Source of the DNA: Paenarthrobacter nicotinovorans
GTDB taxonomy: Bacteria > Actinomycetota > Actinomycetes > Actinomycetales > Micrococcaceae
Reading direction: 5' to 3'
NCBI RefSeq assembly: GCF_021919345.1
Contig: NZ_CP089293.1
Coordinates: forward strand, 1,612,001 to 1,676,000
Length of the DNA stretch: 64,000 nucleotides
Shown: positions 27,537-35,917 of the stretch, piece after piece
Layout of the letters: each line of letters starts with the position of its first letter
How positions within the stretch are numbered: the stretch's first letter is position 1
Notes under the pieces: model-generated
Told to the model about the DNA's origin: nothing
What the model saw: only the letters and a program-made list of their open reading frames with translations
Databases searched by the model: none
Position numbers and translations under genes: made by a program

Positions 27537-28178
27537 ATGATTCTGCTCACGGGTTTCGAACCGTTCGGCCGGGATACGGTCAATCCCTCCTGGCTTGCCG
27601 TCCAGCTCGCCAGGGAGAGCCTCCAGGCAGAGGGGTTCGCCGTGGAGGCCATCGAGTTGCCCTGCGTTTTCGGAGAGTCACTGGACGTCCTCCACCAGGC
27701 CATTTCGCGTCTCACTCCGGAGGTGGTGGTCTGCGTGGGCTTGGCCGGTGGCCGGGACCGGGTATCGCTGGAACGCGTCGCCATCAACTGCGATGATGCC
27801 CGGATCCCGGACAACAAGGGCCAGCGCCCCATTGATGAAGAAGTGATCCCCGGAGGACCTGCAGCATACTTCTCCAGCCTGCCGATCAAGGCCGCGCTCA
27901 GGAACCTGCAGATCGCGGGGATCAAAGGTGAAATCTCCCAGACAGCCGGTACCTACGTGTGCAACCACGTGTTTTTCGGCTTGATGAATGCACTGGCGTC
28001 CCGGCCGGGCGTTCGGGGCGGTTTCGTTCACGTTCCCTATCTTCCGGAACAGGTCACGCCGGAAGGGGCAGCTCCATCAATGCCGTTGGAGCTGACGGCC
28101 GAGGGGATCGCCGTAGTTGTCCGCACTGCGCTCAACACCCCGGTGGATACCAAACTGCCCGCCGGGGCAATCCACTAG
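27537..28178 (+). CDS. pcp: Pyroglutamyl-peptidase I
   Basis: 213 aa, the usual length. Pcp is a C15 cysteine peptidase that removes N-terminal pyroglutamate in the cytoplasm. The N-terminus ILLTGFEPFGRDTVNPSW, the catalytic Cys in TAGTYVCNHVFFGLM and the catalytic His in GFVHVPYLPEQ are all present. The Glu of the triad lies near residue 80 in the SLERVAINCDDARIPD neighbourhood. It is divergent from the radical-SAM gene. Confidence 0.95.
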   Translation: MILLTGFEPFGRDTVNPSWLAVQLARESLQAEGFAVEAIELPCVFGESLDVLHQAISRLTPEVVVCVGLAGGRDRVSLERVAINCDDARIPDNKGQRPIDEEVIPGGPAAYFSSLPIKAALRNLQIAGIKGEISQTAGTYVCNHVFFGLMNALASRPGVRGGFVHVPYLPEQVTPEGAAPSMPLELTAEGIAVVVRTALNTPVDTKLPAGAIH

Positions 28179-28191
28179 CGAGGGCCATCCA

Positions 28192-28821
28192 CTAGATAAG
28201 TTCCCATTCCACCGTGACGCTGGCGGAGATGACAGATTCACCGGCCTCAACCGGCAGGGTCTCTGCGACGTAGGACGCCCGGACCATTCCACCCATGGGA
28301 ACCGGGCCGCTGTGTACCGGTTGCTGGGAGATGGACACCACGGATCCCAGCCGGGCGGAGGCCAGCGCCGCGTACTGTTCGGCCCGGGCCAAGGCATCCT
28401 GCCAGGCGGCTTCCTGGGCTTGTGCCGTGGCGCGGGAGGGGTCGGCCAGTCCTTGCTCCAGGCCGTTGATGCGGATGTCATCGCCGCCGGCTGCGACGGC
28501 TGCAGCAATTGCTGCCGGTGCGTCCCCATACGACCGGATACCGACGTGCAGTGTCGTGGACGCTACGTAAGCCGACACCTTCTGGCCTTGACCTTCAACC
28601 CACATCACATCGGCCCGCAGGTTCAGCCCGCTCGTCCGCAGGTCCCCGTCCCCGATACCCGCTGCTCGCAAGCTTGCCGCGACGGCGGCCGCTGACGTGC
28701 CGGCGTCGTCGTATGCTTTCGCCGCGGTTTCCCGTCGCGTCTCCACGCCCAAAGTCAGCGTCACCAGGTCCGGAGCAGCCGTTGCGCTCCCTGTACCCGT
28801 CACGGTGATGGTTCGCTCCAT
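28192..28821 (-). CDS. SIMPL-domain (DUF541) protein
   Basis: 209 aa, one SIMPL domain along the whole length: ITVTGTGSATAAPDLVTLTL at the start, GLNLRADVMW and YVASTTLHV in the middle, and AWQDALARAEQYAALASA as the conserved helix. Members are often periplasmic, but this one has no signal peptide. Function is unknown; homologues are linked to oxidative-stress or signalling roles. It lies 2 bp after the HEERH gene and is cotranscribed with it. Confidence 0.88.
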   Translation of the reverse strand: MERTITVTGTGSATAAPDLVTLTLGVETRRETAAKAYDDAGTSAAAVAASLRAAGIGDGDLRTSGLNLRADVMWVEGQGQKVSAYVASTTLHVGIRSYGDAPAAIAAAVAAGGDDIRINGLEQGLADPSRATAQAQEAAWQDALARAEQYAALASARLGSVVSISQQPVHSGPVPMGGMVRASYVAETLPVEAGESVISASVTVEWELI

Positions 28822-28823
28822 GG

Positions 28824-29270
28824 CTAAGCCTCGATTCGATCATGGGCAGGATGGTCCTGCCGGCGGTTGGTGGGTTCGATGTAGCCGCCTGCTTCCAGCC
28901 CGGCATGGCGCTCGAACCAGTTACCCAGTCCCGGATTACCGGTCCGGACCATCGACCAGCAGGCCGCAGCCCCGTAAAGGACCAGGAACGGAAGCCCGAG
29001 GCAATACGCATATTGCGTGCTGTGCCGTTCCTCGTGGCCCAGCAGCACAGGGTTGGTTCCGGCAACACCGTACGGAGCCCGGTACACAACCACGTTGCCG
29101 ACGGTAAAGGCCCCGGCAAGGGGGAGCCTCCACTGGTAACCGGACGCAATCAGCAGGCCGCGCGGCCCGCGCGACAACTTCGACCGTGACGTGACGGCCA
29201 CCGCCAGTCCGAGCGGAGTGGACAGGTTCAGGACGTTGGCGATCTGCCGGAGGCGTTGCGCGGGAGTCAT
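28824..29270 (-). CDS. Uncharacterised protein with HEERH motif
   Basis: 148 aa. There is one or two hydrophobic segments (ASGYQWRLPLAGAFTVGNVV and LGLPFLVLYGAAACWSM). Between them LLGHEERHSTQYAY carries an HExxH zinc-site pattern, as in small putative peptidases whose motif is followed by STQ or SRQ. A third ligand cannot be assigned. The C-terminus NWFERHAGLEAGGYIEP is hydrophilic. Without a family I can name, a metalloprotease role is only a suggestion. It forms a two-gene unit with the SIMPL gene. Confidence 0.7.
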   Translation of the reverse strand: MTPAQRLRQIANVLNLSTPLGLAVAVTSRSKLSRGPRGLLIASGYQWRLPLAGAFTVGNVVVYRAPYGVAGTNPVLLGHEERHSTQYAYCLGLPFLVLYGAAACWSMVRTGNPGLGNWFERHAGLEAGGYIEPTNRRQDHPAHDRIEA

Positions 29271-29367
29271 GAAGCCATGCTAGACCCGCGGCGTGTGGCA
29301 GGGCGCGGACGGCAGGGATACGCTGTTCGAGCACTCACTCGTGCAGGGGATGAATGGGGAAAGAAAC

Positions 29368-30303
29368 ATGAACGTAAAACGCGCCATAGGCGTGCTCGGT
29401 GTGCTGATTGCCGTCATGGTGGCCTTGACCGGATGCGTCAAGCTCAACATGTCAGTCAAGGTCAATAACGAGAAAAGCGTCGACTACGAGGTTGTATACG
29501 CGATCCAAAAGTCGGTTCTGGGGGACAAGTCCTTCGACGACTTCATGAAGTCCAATGGCGGCGGCAGCCAGGAGATGGACATTCCTGAGGGTGCCACCGT
29601 GGTGGACTACGAAGACGACAAGTACAAGGGCAAACGGATCACGGCGGTGAACCTTGACCCGGCCAAACTGGCCGAATCGTCCAGCTCCGAGAACCCTTTT
29701 GATCTGAAAAGGGATGGAGATTTCTACGTCATGTCCATGGGAAGTGTTACGGGAGCTGACAGCAGCGATCCCCAGGCATCCGCCATGGCAAAGTCGATGT
29801 TCGACGAAGCGTCCGTCAAGTTCACGTTCCCCGGGAAGATCGTTGAAGCCAACGGTGCAGTCGTTGATGGCAACACGGCAACATTCGACATGCTGTCCAT
29901 CAAGGAGACGGCTGTTCAGGTAAAGGCCGAGGCCAATGCCGGCATCCCGGGGTGGATCATCTGGACCCTCGTGGCCCTGCTGGTGGTTGCTGCGGCGCTG
30001 GTGCTGCTGTTCGTGCTGTTGCGCAGGAAGTCAGCCCGGCAGTCGCCGGCGCTCGCAGGCGCCCCAGTGTACGGCCAGGACGTGAACGGCCCGGGGCAGC
30101 CCGGTTACCCCGCGCCGCAGTCACCATCGGGACAGCCGGGGTACCCTGCGCCGCAGCCTGGCCAACCGGCCCAGCCGCCACAGCAGGACTGGGCCGGTCA
30201 GGGCTACACGCCCGGCGCGCAGTCCACGCCGCAGCACGGGAATGGTCACGACGACGGCCAGGTACCTCCGCCGCCGGCCGCACCACCGGCTTCGGGCGCC
30301 TAA
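29368..30303 (+). CDS. LppM-domain lipoprotein with C-terminal TM and Pro/Gly-rich tail
   Basis: 311 aa. A signal peptide ends in the lipobox VALTGC (Cys 23). The next ~160 residues match the LppM domain seen in mycobacteria (VKLNMSVKVNNEKSVDYEVV, cited in part; FTFPGKIVEANGAVVDGNTA). A membrane helix follows at about residues 194-218, then a basic stop and a Pro/Gln/Gly-rich cytoplasmic tail with repeats such as GQPGYPAPQ. So the domain is anchored twice: by lipid and by helix. Its role is unknown. ATG 29368 has a GGGGAAAG site. Confidence 0.8.
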   Translation: MNVKRAIGVLGVLIAVMVALTGCVKLNMSVKVNNEKSVDYEVVYAIQKSVLGDKSFDDFMKSNGGGSQEMDIPEGATVVDYEDDKYKGKRITAVNLDPAKLAESSSSENPFDLKRDGDFYVMSMGSVTGADSSDPQASAMAKSMFDEASVKFTFPGKIVEANGAVVDGNTATFDMLSIKETAVQVKAEANAGIPGWIIWTLVALLVVAAALVLLFVLLRRKSARQSPALAGAPVYGQDVNGPGQPGYPAPQSPSGQPGYPAPQPGQPAQPPQQDWAGQGYTPGAQSTPQHGNGHDDGQVPPPPAAPPASGA

Positions 30304-30408
30304 GCGCCCGGCTGCGTACCGCCGTCGTGATGAAAAGCGGCGGCTGTTTCACATAGCGGGATGCGCGCGGGCGGGTTAAATCCCGCATGTGCGCTTCAAC
30401 TAGACTGA

Positions 30409-30452
30409 GGGGTAGTGCCCGCCGTCCGCGGCGAGCACTACCCCTTTGTTTT
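30409..30452 (+). terminator. Hairpin plus T-tract before pheS, terminator or attenuator
   Basis: GGGGTAGTGC pairs with GCACTACCCC, with a further CGCCG/CGGCG extension, and is followed by TTTGTTTTG. It sits 105 nt after the lipoprotein gene and 50 nt before pheS. A smaller nested hairpin (GCGGG/CCCGC) lies at 30371-30386. It either ends the upstream transcript or attenuates pheST; I see no Phe-rich leader peptide or T-box. Confidence 0.7.
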
Positions 30453-30500
30453 GCAGGCCTGCATTGCCGGCCGCTCCCAACTCGTAGCTAAGAACAGTAG

Positions 30501-31562
30501 ATGACTGACACTTTGCCAGGCGCCGCCATCCCGAATCCGCTGGATGAAGCCGCCATCAACGCCGCCGTCGAGGACGCCATCGCCGCAATTGCGGCCGCGT
30601 CTTCCCTTGATGAACTCAAGGCTGTCCGCCTCGCCCACACCGGCGAGAAGTCGCCCCTGAGTCTTGCCAACCGCGAAATCGGTGGCTTGGCCAAGGAACA
30701 CAAGGCAGCTGCGGGCAAGCTCATGGGCTCCTCGCGTGGCCGGGTCAATCAAGCGCTCGCGGCAAGGACCCAGGTTCTGGAAGCTGAGAATGATGCCCGC
30801 ATCCTGATCGAGGAAACGGTCGATGTTACAGCGGCCCCGCGTCGTCGCCGCGCCGGTGCCCGCCACCCGCTGTCCACCTTGCAGGACAGGGTGTCGGACA
30901 TCTTCGTTGGCATGGGTTGGGAGATCGCCGAAGGACCCGAGGTGGAGTCCGAGTGGTTCAACTTCGATGCCCTGAACTTCAAGCCGGACCACCCGGCACG
31001 CGAAATGCAGGACACGTTCTTCGTGGAGCCTCCCGAGGCGCACCTGCTCATGCGTACGCACACTTCACCGGTACAGGTTCGTTCCATGCTGGAGCGCGAA
31101 GTGCCTATCTATGTCCTGTGCCCGGGCAAAGTGTTCCGGACCGACGAGCTCGACGCGACGCACACACCGGTGTTCCACCAGTTCGAGGGTCTCGCAATCG
31201 ACAAGAACCTCAGCATGGCTGACCTGCGCGGCACGCTGGAGCATTTCGCACGCCAGATGTTCGGCGACGAAGCCTCCATCCGTCTGCGCCCAAACTACTT
31301 CCCGTTCACCGAGCCGTCGGCAGAACTCGACATCTGGCACCCGGGCGCCAAGGGCGGCCCACGCTGGATCGAGTGGGGCGGCTGCGGCATGGTCAACGCC
31401 AATGTCCTGCGGGCTGCCGGGATCGATCCGGACGTCTATTCAGGTTTTGCTTTCGGTATGGGCATTGAGCGCACGCTCATGTTCCGCAACGAGGTCGGCG
31501 ACATGCGCGACATGATCGAAGGCGATGTACGTTTCAGCGAGCACTTCGGGATGGAGATCTAA
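30501..31562 (+). CDS. pheS: Phenylalanine--tRNA ligase alpha subunit
   Basis: 353 aa, full length. PheS is the catalytic subunit of the (alpha-beta)2 class II synthetase. The N-terminal coiled-coil (VRLAHTGEKSPLSLANREIG) is the tRNA-binding arm. Motif 2 is GKVFRTDELDATHTPVFHQFEG (two parts GKVFRTDELD and THTPVFHQFEG), and motif 3 is GFAFGMGIERTLMFRN. It is 2 bp from pheT. Confidence 0.97.
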   Translation: MTDTLPGAAIPNPLDEAAINAAVEDAIAAIAAASSLDELKAVRLAHTGEKSPLSLANREIGGLAKEHKAAAGKLMGSSRGRVNQALAARTQVLEAENDARILIEETVDVTAAPRRRRAGARHPLSTLQDRVSDIFVGMGWEIAEGPEVESEWFNFDALNFKPDHPAREMQDTFFVEPPEAHLLMRTHTSPVQVRSMLEREVPIYVLCPGKVFRTDELDATHTPVFHQFEGLAIDKNLSMADLRGTLEHFARQMFGDEASIRLRPNYFPFTEPSAELDIWHPGAKGGPRWIEWGGCGMVNANVLRAAGIDPDVYSGFAFGMGIERTLMFRNEVGDMRDMIEGDVRFSEHFGMEI

Positions 31563-31564
31563 CA

Positions 31565-34108
31565 GTGCGTATCCCACTTTCCTGGTTGCGTGAGTTCGCG
31601 CAGGTTCCGGCCGAAGCTACGGCCGAAGATGTCATGGCTGACCTGGTCAAGGTCGGCTTTGAAGAAGAAGATGTCCACCGTCCCACCGATGAGCTGAAGG
31701 GCCCTGTGGTTGTTGGGCAGGTGCTGAGCCTGGTCAAGGAACCGCAGACCAACGGCAAGACCATCAACTGGTGCCAGGTCCGGGTTGTCCCAGAGGGCCA
31801 GGAGCAGACCCTCACCGGCAAGGGCATCGATCCCTCCGGCGTGCAGGGCATCATCTGCGGCGCCCACAACTTTGTTGAGGGCGACAAGGTTGTTGTTACC
31901 TTGCCCGGAGCCGTACTGCCCGGAAACTTCCAGATCTCGGCCCGCAAGACCTATGGCCACCTGTCTGCCGGCATGATCGCATCCGTGCGAGAGCTGGGCA
32001 TCGGCGATGACCACGATGGCATTTTGGTCCTCTCCCGCATCGGCCTCGACCCCGAGATCGGCACTGACGCCATGGAGCTGCTGGGTCTGTACGACCAGGC
32101 AGCCGAAATCAATGTCACTCCGGACCGCGGCTACGCATTCTCCATCCGTGGGGTTGCCCGCGAGTACGCCCACGCCACGGGAACTTCGTTCGTGGATCCG
32201 GCGTCCAAGGTCAACGCGCCTGCTTCCCTGCAGGGTGGCTACGGAGTCAAGCTCAACGACGATGCTCCCATTTACGGCAAGCCGGGCTGCGATCGTTTCG
32301 TTGCGCGCACGGTCCGGGGCGTGGATGCCTCCCGCCCCACCCCGCCGTGGATGTCCTCACGCCTCCGCCTGGCCGGTGTACGTTCCATCTCGTTGCCCGT
32401 GGATATTTCCAACTACGTCATGTTGGAGCTTGGCCAGCCGAACCACTGCTACGACCTCGACAAGCTTTCGGGCGACATCGTTGTCCGCCGCGCGGTCGCG
32501 GGGGAGAAGATCACCACGCTCGATGACAAGGAGCGCACACTCGACGCCGAGGACCTGCTGATCACGGATGATTCGGGTGCGATCGGCATCGCAGGCGTGA
32601 TGGGTGGCGCCTACACCGAGGTTTCCGATTCCACCACGAATATCCTTGTGGAAGCCGCGCACTTCGACGAAGTATCCATTGCCCGCTCACGCCGCCGCCA
32701 CAAGCTGCCGTCCGAGGCGTCCAAGCGCTTCGAACGCGGTGTGGACTGGCATGTCGCCAACGTCGCTGCCCAGCGCGTGGTGGACCTCCTGGTGGAACTC
32801 GCCGGAGGTACCGCGGACGAGACCGGTACCGACGTCGGAACGGCGCCTGACGCCGTCGTGATTGAGCTGCCTGCTGGTTATGCTTCCGCGCGTATCGGCA
32901 TCGACTTCACCGAAGATCAGATCACCACCTCCCTTGAGGACCTGGGGGCCGTGGTGGAGAAGACCTCCTCCGGTTACCGCGTGACTGCACCAAGCTGGCG
33001 CAACGACCTCGAAACCAAGGACGACCTCTCCGAGGAAATCGCCCGTCTTGTGGGCTACGACAACATCCCGGCCACCTTGCCGGTGGCTCCTCCGGGACGC
33101 GGATTGAGCCGCACGCAGCAGCAGAAGCGCCGCGTCGTGCAGGCCCTGGCCGATGCCGGGCTGACCGAGGTGCTGTCCTACCCCTTCGTCACGAAGGCAG
33201 CCAACGACGCCTTCGGAGTGGCGGAGGAAGGCGCTGCCCGTCCGGCGTTGAAGCTCGCCAACCCGATCAGCGAGGAACAGGGGTATCTCCGCACGTCCAT
33301 CCTGCCGGGCCTGATTGAGGTGGCACGCCGCAACCACTCGCGCGGTTTCCGCGATCTTGCACTCTACGAGGCCGGCTCGGTCTTCCTGCCGGGTGACAAG
33401 CTCGGAACGGAGTCCATCCCGCCGTTGGGTGTCAAGCCCTCCGATGAGGTGCTGGATGCACTGTACGACGGCGTCCCCGACCAGCCGCTGCACATCGCCG
33501 CGGTCCTGACCGGTCATGATTCTCCGGCTGCCGCCACGCACAAGCCTCGTGCCTGGGACTGGGCCGACGCCCTGGACGTGGCCCGGCTGATCGCTGACGT
33601 TTTGGGCGTTGAACTGGTTGTCAGCCAAGGCAGCCACCAGGCATTCCATCCCGGGCGCGCGGCGCAGCTCGCACTGCGCAACGGCGACGTGGTTGGATAC
33701 GCAGGGGAACTCCACCCCAAGCTCCTTGCTGCGCACGACATGCCTGCGCGTTCAGTAGCGGTTGAGGTGGATGTCGATGCCTTGTTCGAAGCTGCCGCCG
33801 ACGTGATTGTCGCCAAGCACATCTCCGGGTTCCCGGTGGCGACGCAGGACGTTGCCCTGGTAGTTCCCCTGGACGTGCCGGCCGATCAGGTCCTGTCCGC
33901 ACTCCGTGAGGGTGCAGGTGAGCTCCTTGAGGACGTCTCGTTGTTCGACGTCTACGTGGGCCCGGGCATCGATGACGGTAAGAAGTCGCTCGCCTTCGGC
34001 CTGCGGTTCCGCGCAAACGACCGCACCCTGACGGCGGATGAGGCTTCGGAGGCCCGCGCTGCTGCCGTGGCCGTAGCCGCCGACCGCTTTGGAGCTGTCC
34101 AGCGCTAA
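31565..34108 (+). CDS. pheT: Phenylalanine--tRNA ligase beta subunit
   Basis: 847 aa. PheT carries the tRNA-binding OB domain (residues ~40-150), B3/B4 editing domain, B5, and the C-terminal anticodon-binding FDX-ACB domain (HISGFPVATQDVALVVP). MRIPLSWLREFAQVP at the N-terminus is diagnostic. GTG 31565 follows directly after pheS. The operon ends in a strong terminator. Confidence 0.97.
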   Translation: MRIPLSWLREFAQVPAEATAEDVMADLVKVGFEEEDVHRPTDELKGPVVVGQVLSLVKEPQTNGKTINWCQVRVVPEGQEQTLTGKGIDPSGVQGIICGAHNFVEGDKVVVTLPGAVLPGNFQISARKTYGHLSAGMIASVRELGIGDDHDGILVLSRIGLDPEIGTDAMELLGLYDQAAEINVTPDRGYAFSIRGVAREYAHATGTSFVDPASKVNAPASLQGGYGVKLNDDAPIYGKPGCDRFVARTVRGVDASRPTPPWMSSRLRLAGVRSISLPVDISNYVMLELGQPNHCYDLDKLSGDIVVRRAVAGEKITTLDDKERTLDAEDLLITDDSGAIGIAGVMGGAYTEVSDSTTNILVEAAHFDEVSIARSRRRHKLPSEASKRFERGVDWHVANVAAQRVVDLLVELAGGTADETGTDVGTAPDAVVIELPAGYASARIGIDFTEDQITTSLEDLGAVVEKTSSGYRVTAPSWRNDLETKDDLSEEIARLVGYDNIPATLPVAPPGRGLSRTQQQKRRVVQALADAGLTEVLSYPFVTKAANDAFGVAEEGAARPALKLANPISEEQGYLRTSILPGLIEVARRNHSRGFRDLALYEAGSVFLPGDKLGTESIPPLGVKPSDEVLDALYDGVPDQPLHIAAVLTGHDSPAAATHKPRAWDWADALDVARLIADVLGVELVVSQGSHQAFHPGRAAQLALRNGDVVGYAGELHPKLLAAHDMPARSVAVEVDVDALFEAAADVIVAKHISGFPVATQDVALVVPLDVPADQVLSALREGAGELLEDVSLFDVYVGPGIDDGKKSLAFGLRFRANDRTLTADEASEARAAAVAVAADRFGAVQR

Positions 34109-34118
34109 CTCGAATCAA

Positions 34119-34152
34119 GAAAACCCCGGGACTGCTGTCCCGGGGTTTTCTA
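34119..34152 (+). terminator. Intrinsic terminator after pheT
   Basis: A perfect 14-bp stem (GAAAACCCCGGGAC and complement) closes a TGCT loop and is followed by TATTT. Confidence 0.92.
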
Positions 34153-34178
34153 TTTAACGAGATTCAACTCCCAACATC

Positions 34179-34227
34179 TTGACAGGCTGTTCACATGTGT
34201 ATGACAGTTTTGTCATACACATGTGAA
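34179..34227 (+). promoter_or_regulatory. Promoter with perfect 17-bp palindrome upstream of secreted protease
   Basis: TTGACA at 34179-34184 is a good -35. From 34190 to 34227, TTCACATGTGTATGACA and its exact complement flank GTTT. A further partial half-site ATGTGTATCACA follows at about 34231. The left arm covers the spacer and -10 area of the promoter. It may be a dimeric repressor operator or, if transcribed, a very stable 5' hairpin. No regulator gene is adjacent. Confidence 0.65.
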
Positions 34228-34284
34228 GCATGTGTATCACATCCCTCGAACGGTTCCACGGGAGCCGTCCTTTGAAAGGTACCC

Positions 34285-35151
34285 ATGAAGAAGCAGAACA
34301 TTGCTGTGCTTGTCGGGGCTGCAGTTGTGGCTTTGACGTCCTCGCTTGGTGGAGCTGCGGTAGCGTCAGAGCCGACGCCCCAGGCCGCCATTTCCGGGGT
34401 GCAGCCTGTGTCGCACACGGTGGACAAGACGCAGACGTCAGGGTCCGCGGCATCTCCGCTGGCCGACAAGTACACGCTGGCGATGCCCTCCAAGGGTGGC
34501 GGCGCTTCCACGGACTCAGTCATCGGCGCTGATGGCAGGGTACGGATCACGAACACCACGGCCGCGCCCAACCGCTCGATCGTGCAGATCGAATTCAACG
34601 GAGGCTACATCTGCTCCGGCGCCCTCATTTCGGATGACACCGTGCTGACCGCGGGCCACTGCGTGCACGAAGGTGGCACGGGTTCCACGGCGGATTACTC
34701 CTGGGGTGTGAAAGTGGCTCCCGGCCGGAACGGATCAACTGATCCTTACGGTACCTGTGGAGCTACCCAGCTCCTGACGGATCAGCGCTGGATTGATTCA
34801 GCCAACACCAATGCCGACTGGGGAGTCATCAAGCTCGACTGCACCATCGGCAACACCACCGGCTGGCTGAACTACACCGGAACGACCACCAGCCTGAACG
34901 GAACCACCGCGACGGTCCGGGGCTATCCCGGTGACAAGGCCTTCGGCACCATGTGGTCCATGACCGGTTCCATTGACAGCACCCAGGCCGAGAAGGTCTT
35001 TTACAAGATGGACACCTACGGCGGCCAGAGTGGCGCACCCGTCTACAACAGCTCCAACACCATCGTGGCCATCCACACCAACGGAGGCAGCTCGAACTCA
35101 GGCACGCGCATCACGCCCACCCTGGCGAGCTACCTGAACTCGGTGAAGTAG
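34285..35151 (+). CDS. Secreted V8-like (S1B) serine protease
   Basis: 288 aa. A signal peptide (KKQNIAVLV...GGAAVAS, about residues 1-28) is followed by a ~65-residue propeptide and a chymotrypsin-like domain. The triad is His125 in LTAGHCV, Asp178 in NADWGVIKL and Ser249 in YGGQSGAPV. The pattern matches glutamyl endopeptidases and related trypsin-like secreted proteases of Actinobacteria and Bacillus. Cys pairs (110/126 and 158/186) may form disulfides. AAAGG precedes the ATG. A promoter palindrome and a strong terminator make it a single-gene unit. Confidence 0.9.
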   Translation: MKKQNIAVLVGAAVVALTSSLGGAAVASEPTPQAAISGVQPVSHTVDKTQTSGSAASPLADKYTLAMPSKGGGASTDSVIGADGRVRITNTTAAPNRSIVQIEFNGGYICSGALISDDTVLTAGHCVHEGGTGSTADYSWGVKVAPGRNGSTDPYGTCGATQLLTDQRWIDSANTNADWGVIKLDCTIGNTTGWLNYTGTTTSLNGTTATVRGYPGDKAFGTMWSMTGSIDSTQAEKVFYKMDTYGGQSGAPVYNSSNTIVAIHTNGGSSNSGTRITPTLASYLNSVK

Positions 35152-35170
35152 CGCCGGTGGGTTAACTCAG

Positions 35171-35218
35171 CAACAGTGTTCCCCGCAGCAATCCTGGCTG
35201 CGGGGAACACTGTTGTTT
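35171..35218 (+). terminator. Intrinsic terminator after the protease gene
   Basis: A perfect 19-bp stem (CAACAGTGTTCCCCGCAGC and complement) closes a 7-nt loop and is followed by TTT. Confidence 0.9.
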
Positions 35219-35281
35219 GCCCGGTAAACATCACCACCACGCTACAGTTTGCTGGGGACAAAGCCGCGAAAGGGGGGAGTG

Positions 35282-35917
35282 ATGGACGAGCCTGTACTTG
35301 AGTTGCGCAGGCTGGACGAAGTTCCAGCTGCCGAGCGCTTCACACGACTCGGCAAACCCGCCCAGCAACGTGCGCTCCATTTAGCCAACCCCAAGGACCG
35401 TGAAGAATTCGTCGCTGGCCGGCTGGCCCTGCTGAATTTTGCCGCCTCGCTTCTCGACGTCGATCCCGTACACCTCGGGCCTGATTATCATTGCCCGCAG
35501 TGCGGTCCCGGCCAGGATCACGGCCGCCCCGGCTTCCTTCTCGACGGCGGTCCGGCGCCTCTGCTGCTGAGCGCATCCCGGGCGTCGGGCTGGGTGCTGC
35601 TGGCCGGCGTCGTGCATCCAACAGATGGCTCCCGGCTGGGAGTTGATCTGGAAGCGATAGAGGGGGTTGGCTTCGACGGATTCGATGACGTGGCCCTGAC
35701 TGAAAGCGAGAAGCGTTTCCTGGTGTCCTTCCCGGAACAGGACCAAGCCACGCAGCGGGCCCGGCTCTGGGCACGCAAGGAAGCCTGGCTGAAGATGACA
35801 GGCGAGGGCCTGAGGCATAACCCTGCGGAGCTGGATGTGCTGGGCCTGCCCGGTCTGCACGACATCACCCACATGCAACTACCTGACGGACTGGTGGCCG
35901 CCCTGGCCCTGGGCTAA
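35282..35917 (+). CDS. 4'-phosphopantetheinyl transferase (Sfp-like)
   Basis: 211 aa. PPTases move the phosphopantetheine arm of CoA to the Ser of carrier domains. The signature GVDLEAIE (Mg-binding Asp/Glu) and WARKEAWLKMTGEGL motifs are present. An AAAGGGGGGAG site precedes ATG 35282. The gene converges on, and overlaps by 4 bp, the M1 aminopeptidase gene of the neighbouring NRPS unit. The nearest carrier domain is that NRPS, so it is the probable client. The extra HCPQCGPGQDHG motif is a CxxC-type element in the N-terminal half, whose role is unknown. Confidence 0.87.
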   Translation: MDEPVLELRRLDEVPAAERFTRLGKPAQQRALHLANPKDREEFVAGRLALLNFAASLLDVDPVHLGPDYHCPQCGPGQDHGRPGFLLDGGPAPLLLSASRASGWVLLAGVVHPTDGSRLGVDLEAIEGVGFDGFDDVALTESEKRFLVSFPEQDQATQRARLWARKEAWLKMTGEGLRHNPAELDVLGLPGLHDITHMQLPDGLVAALALG

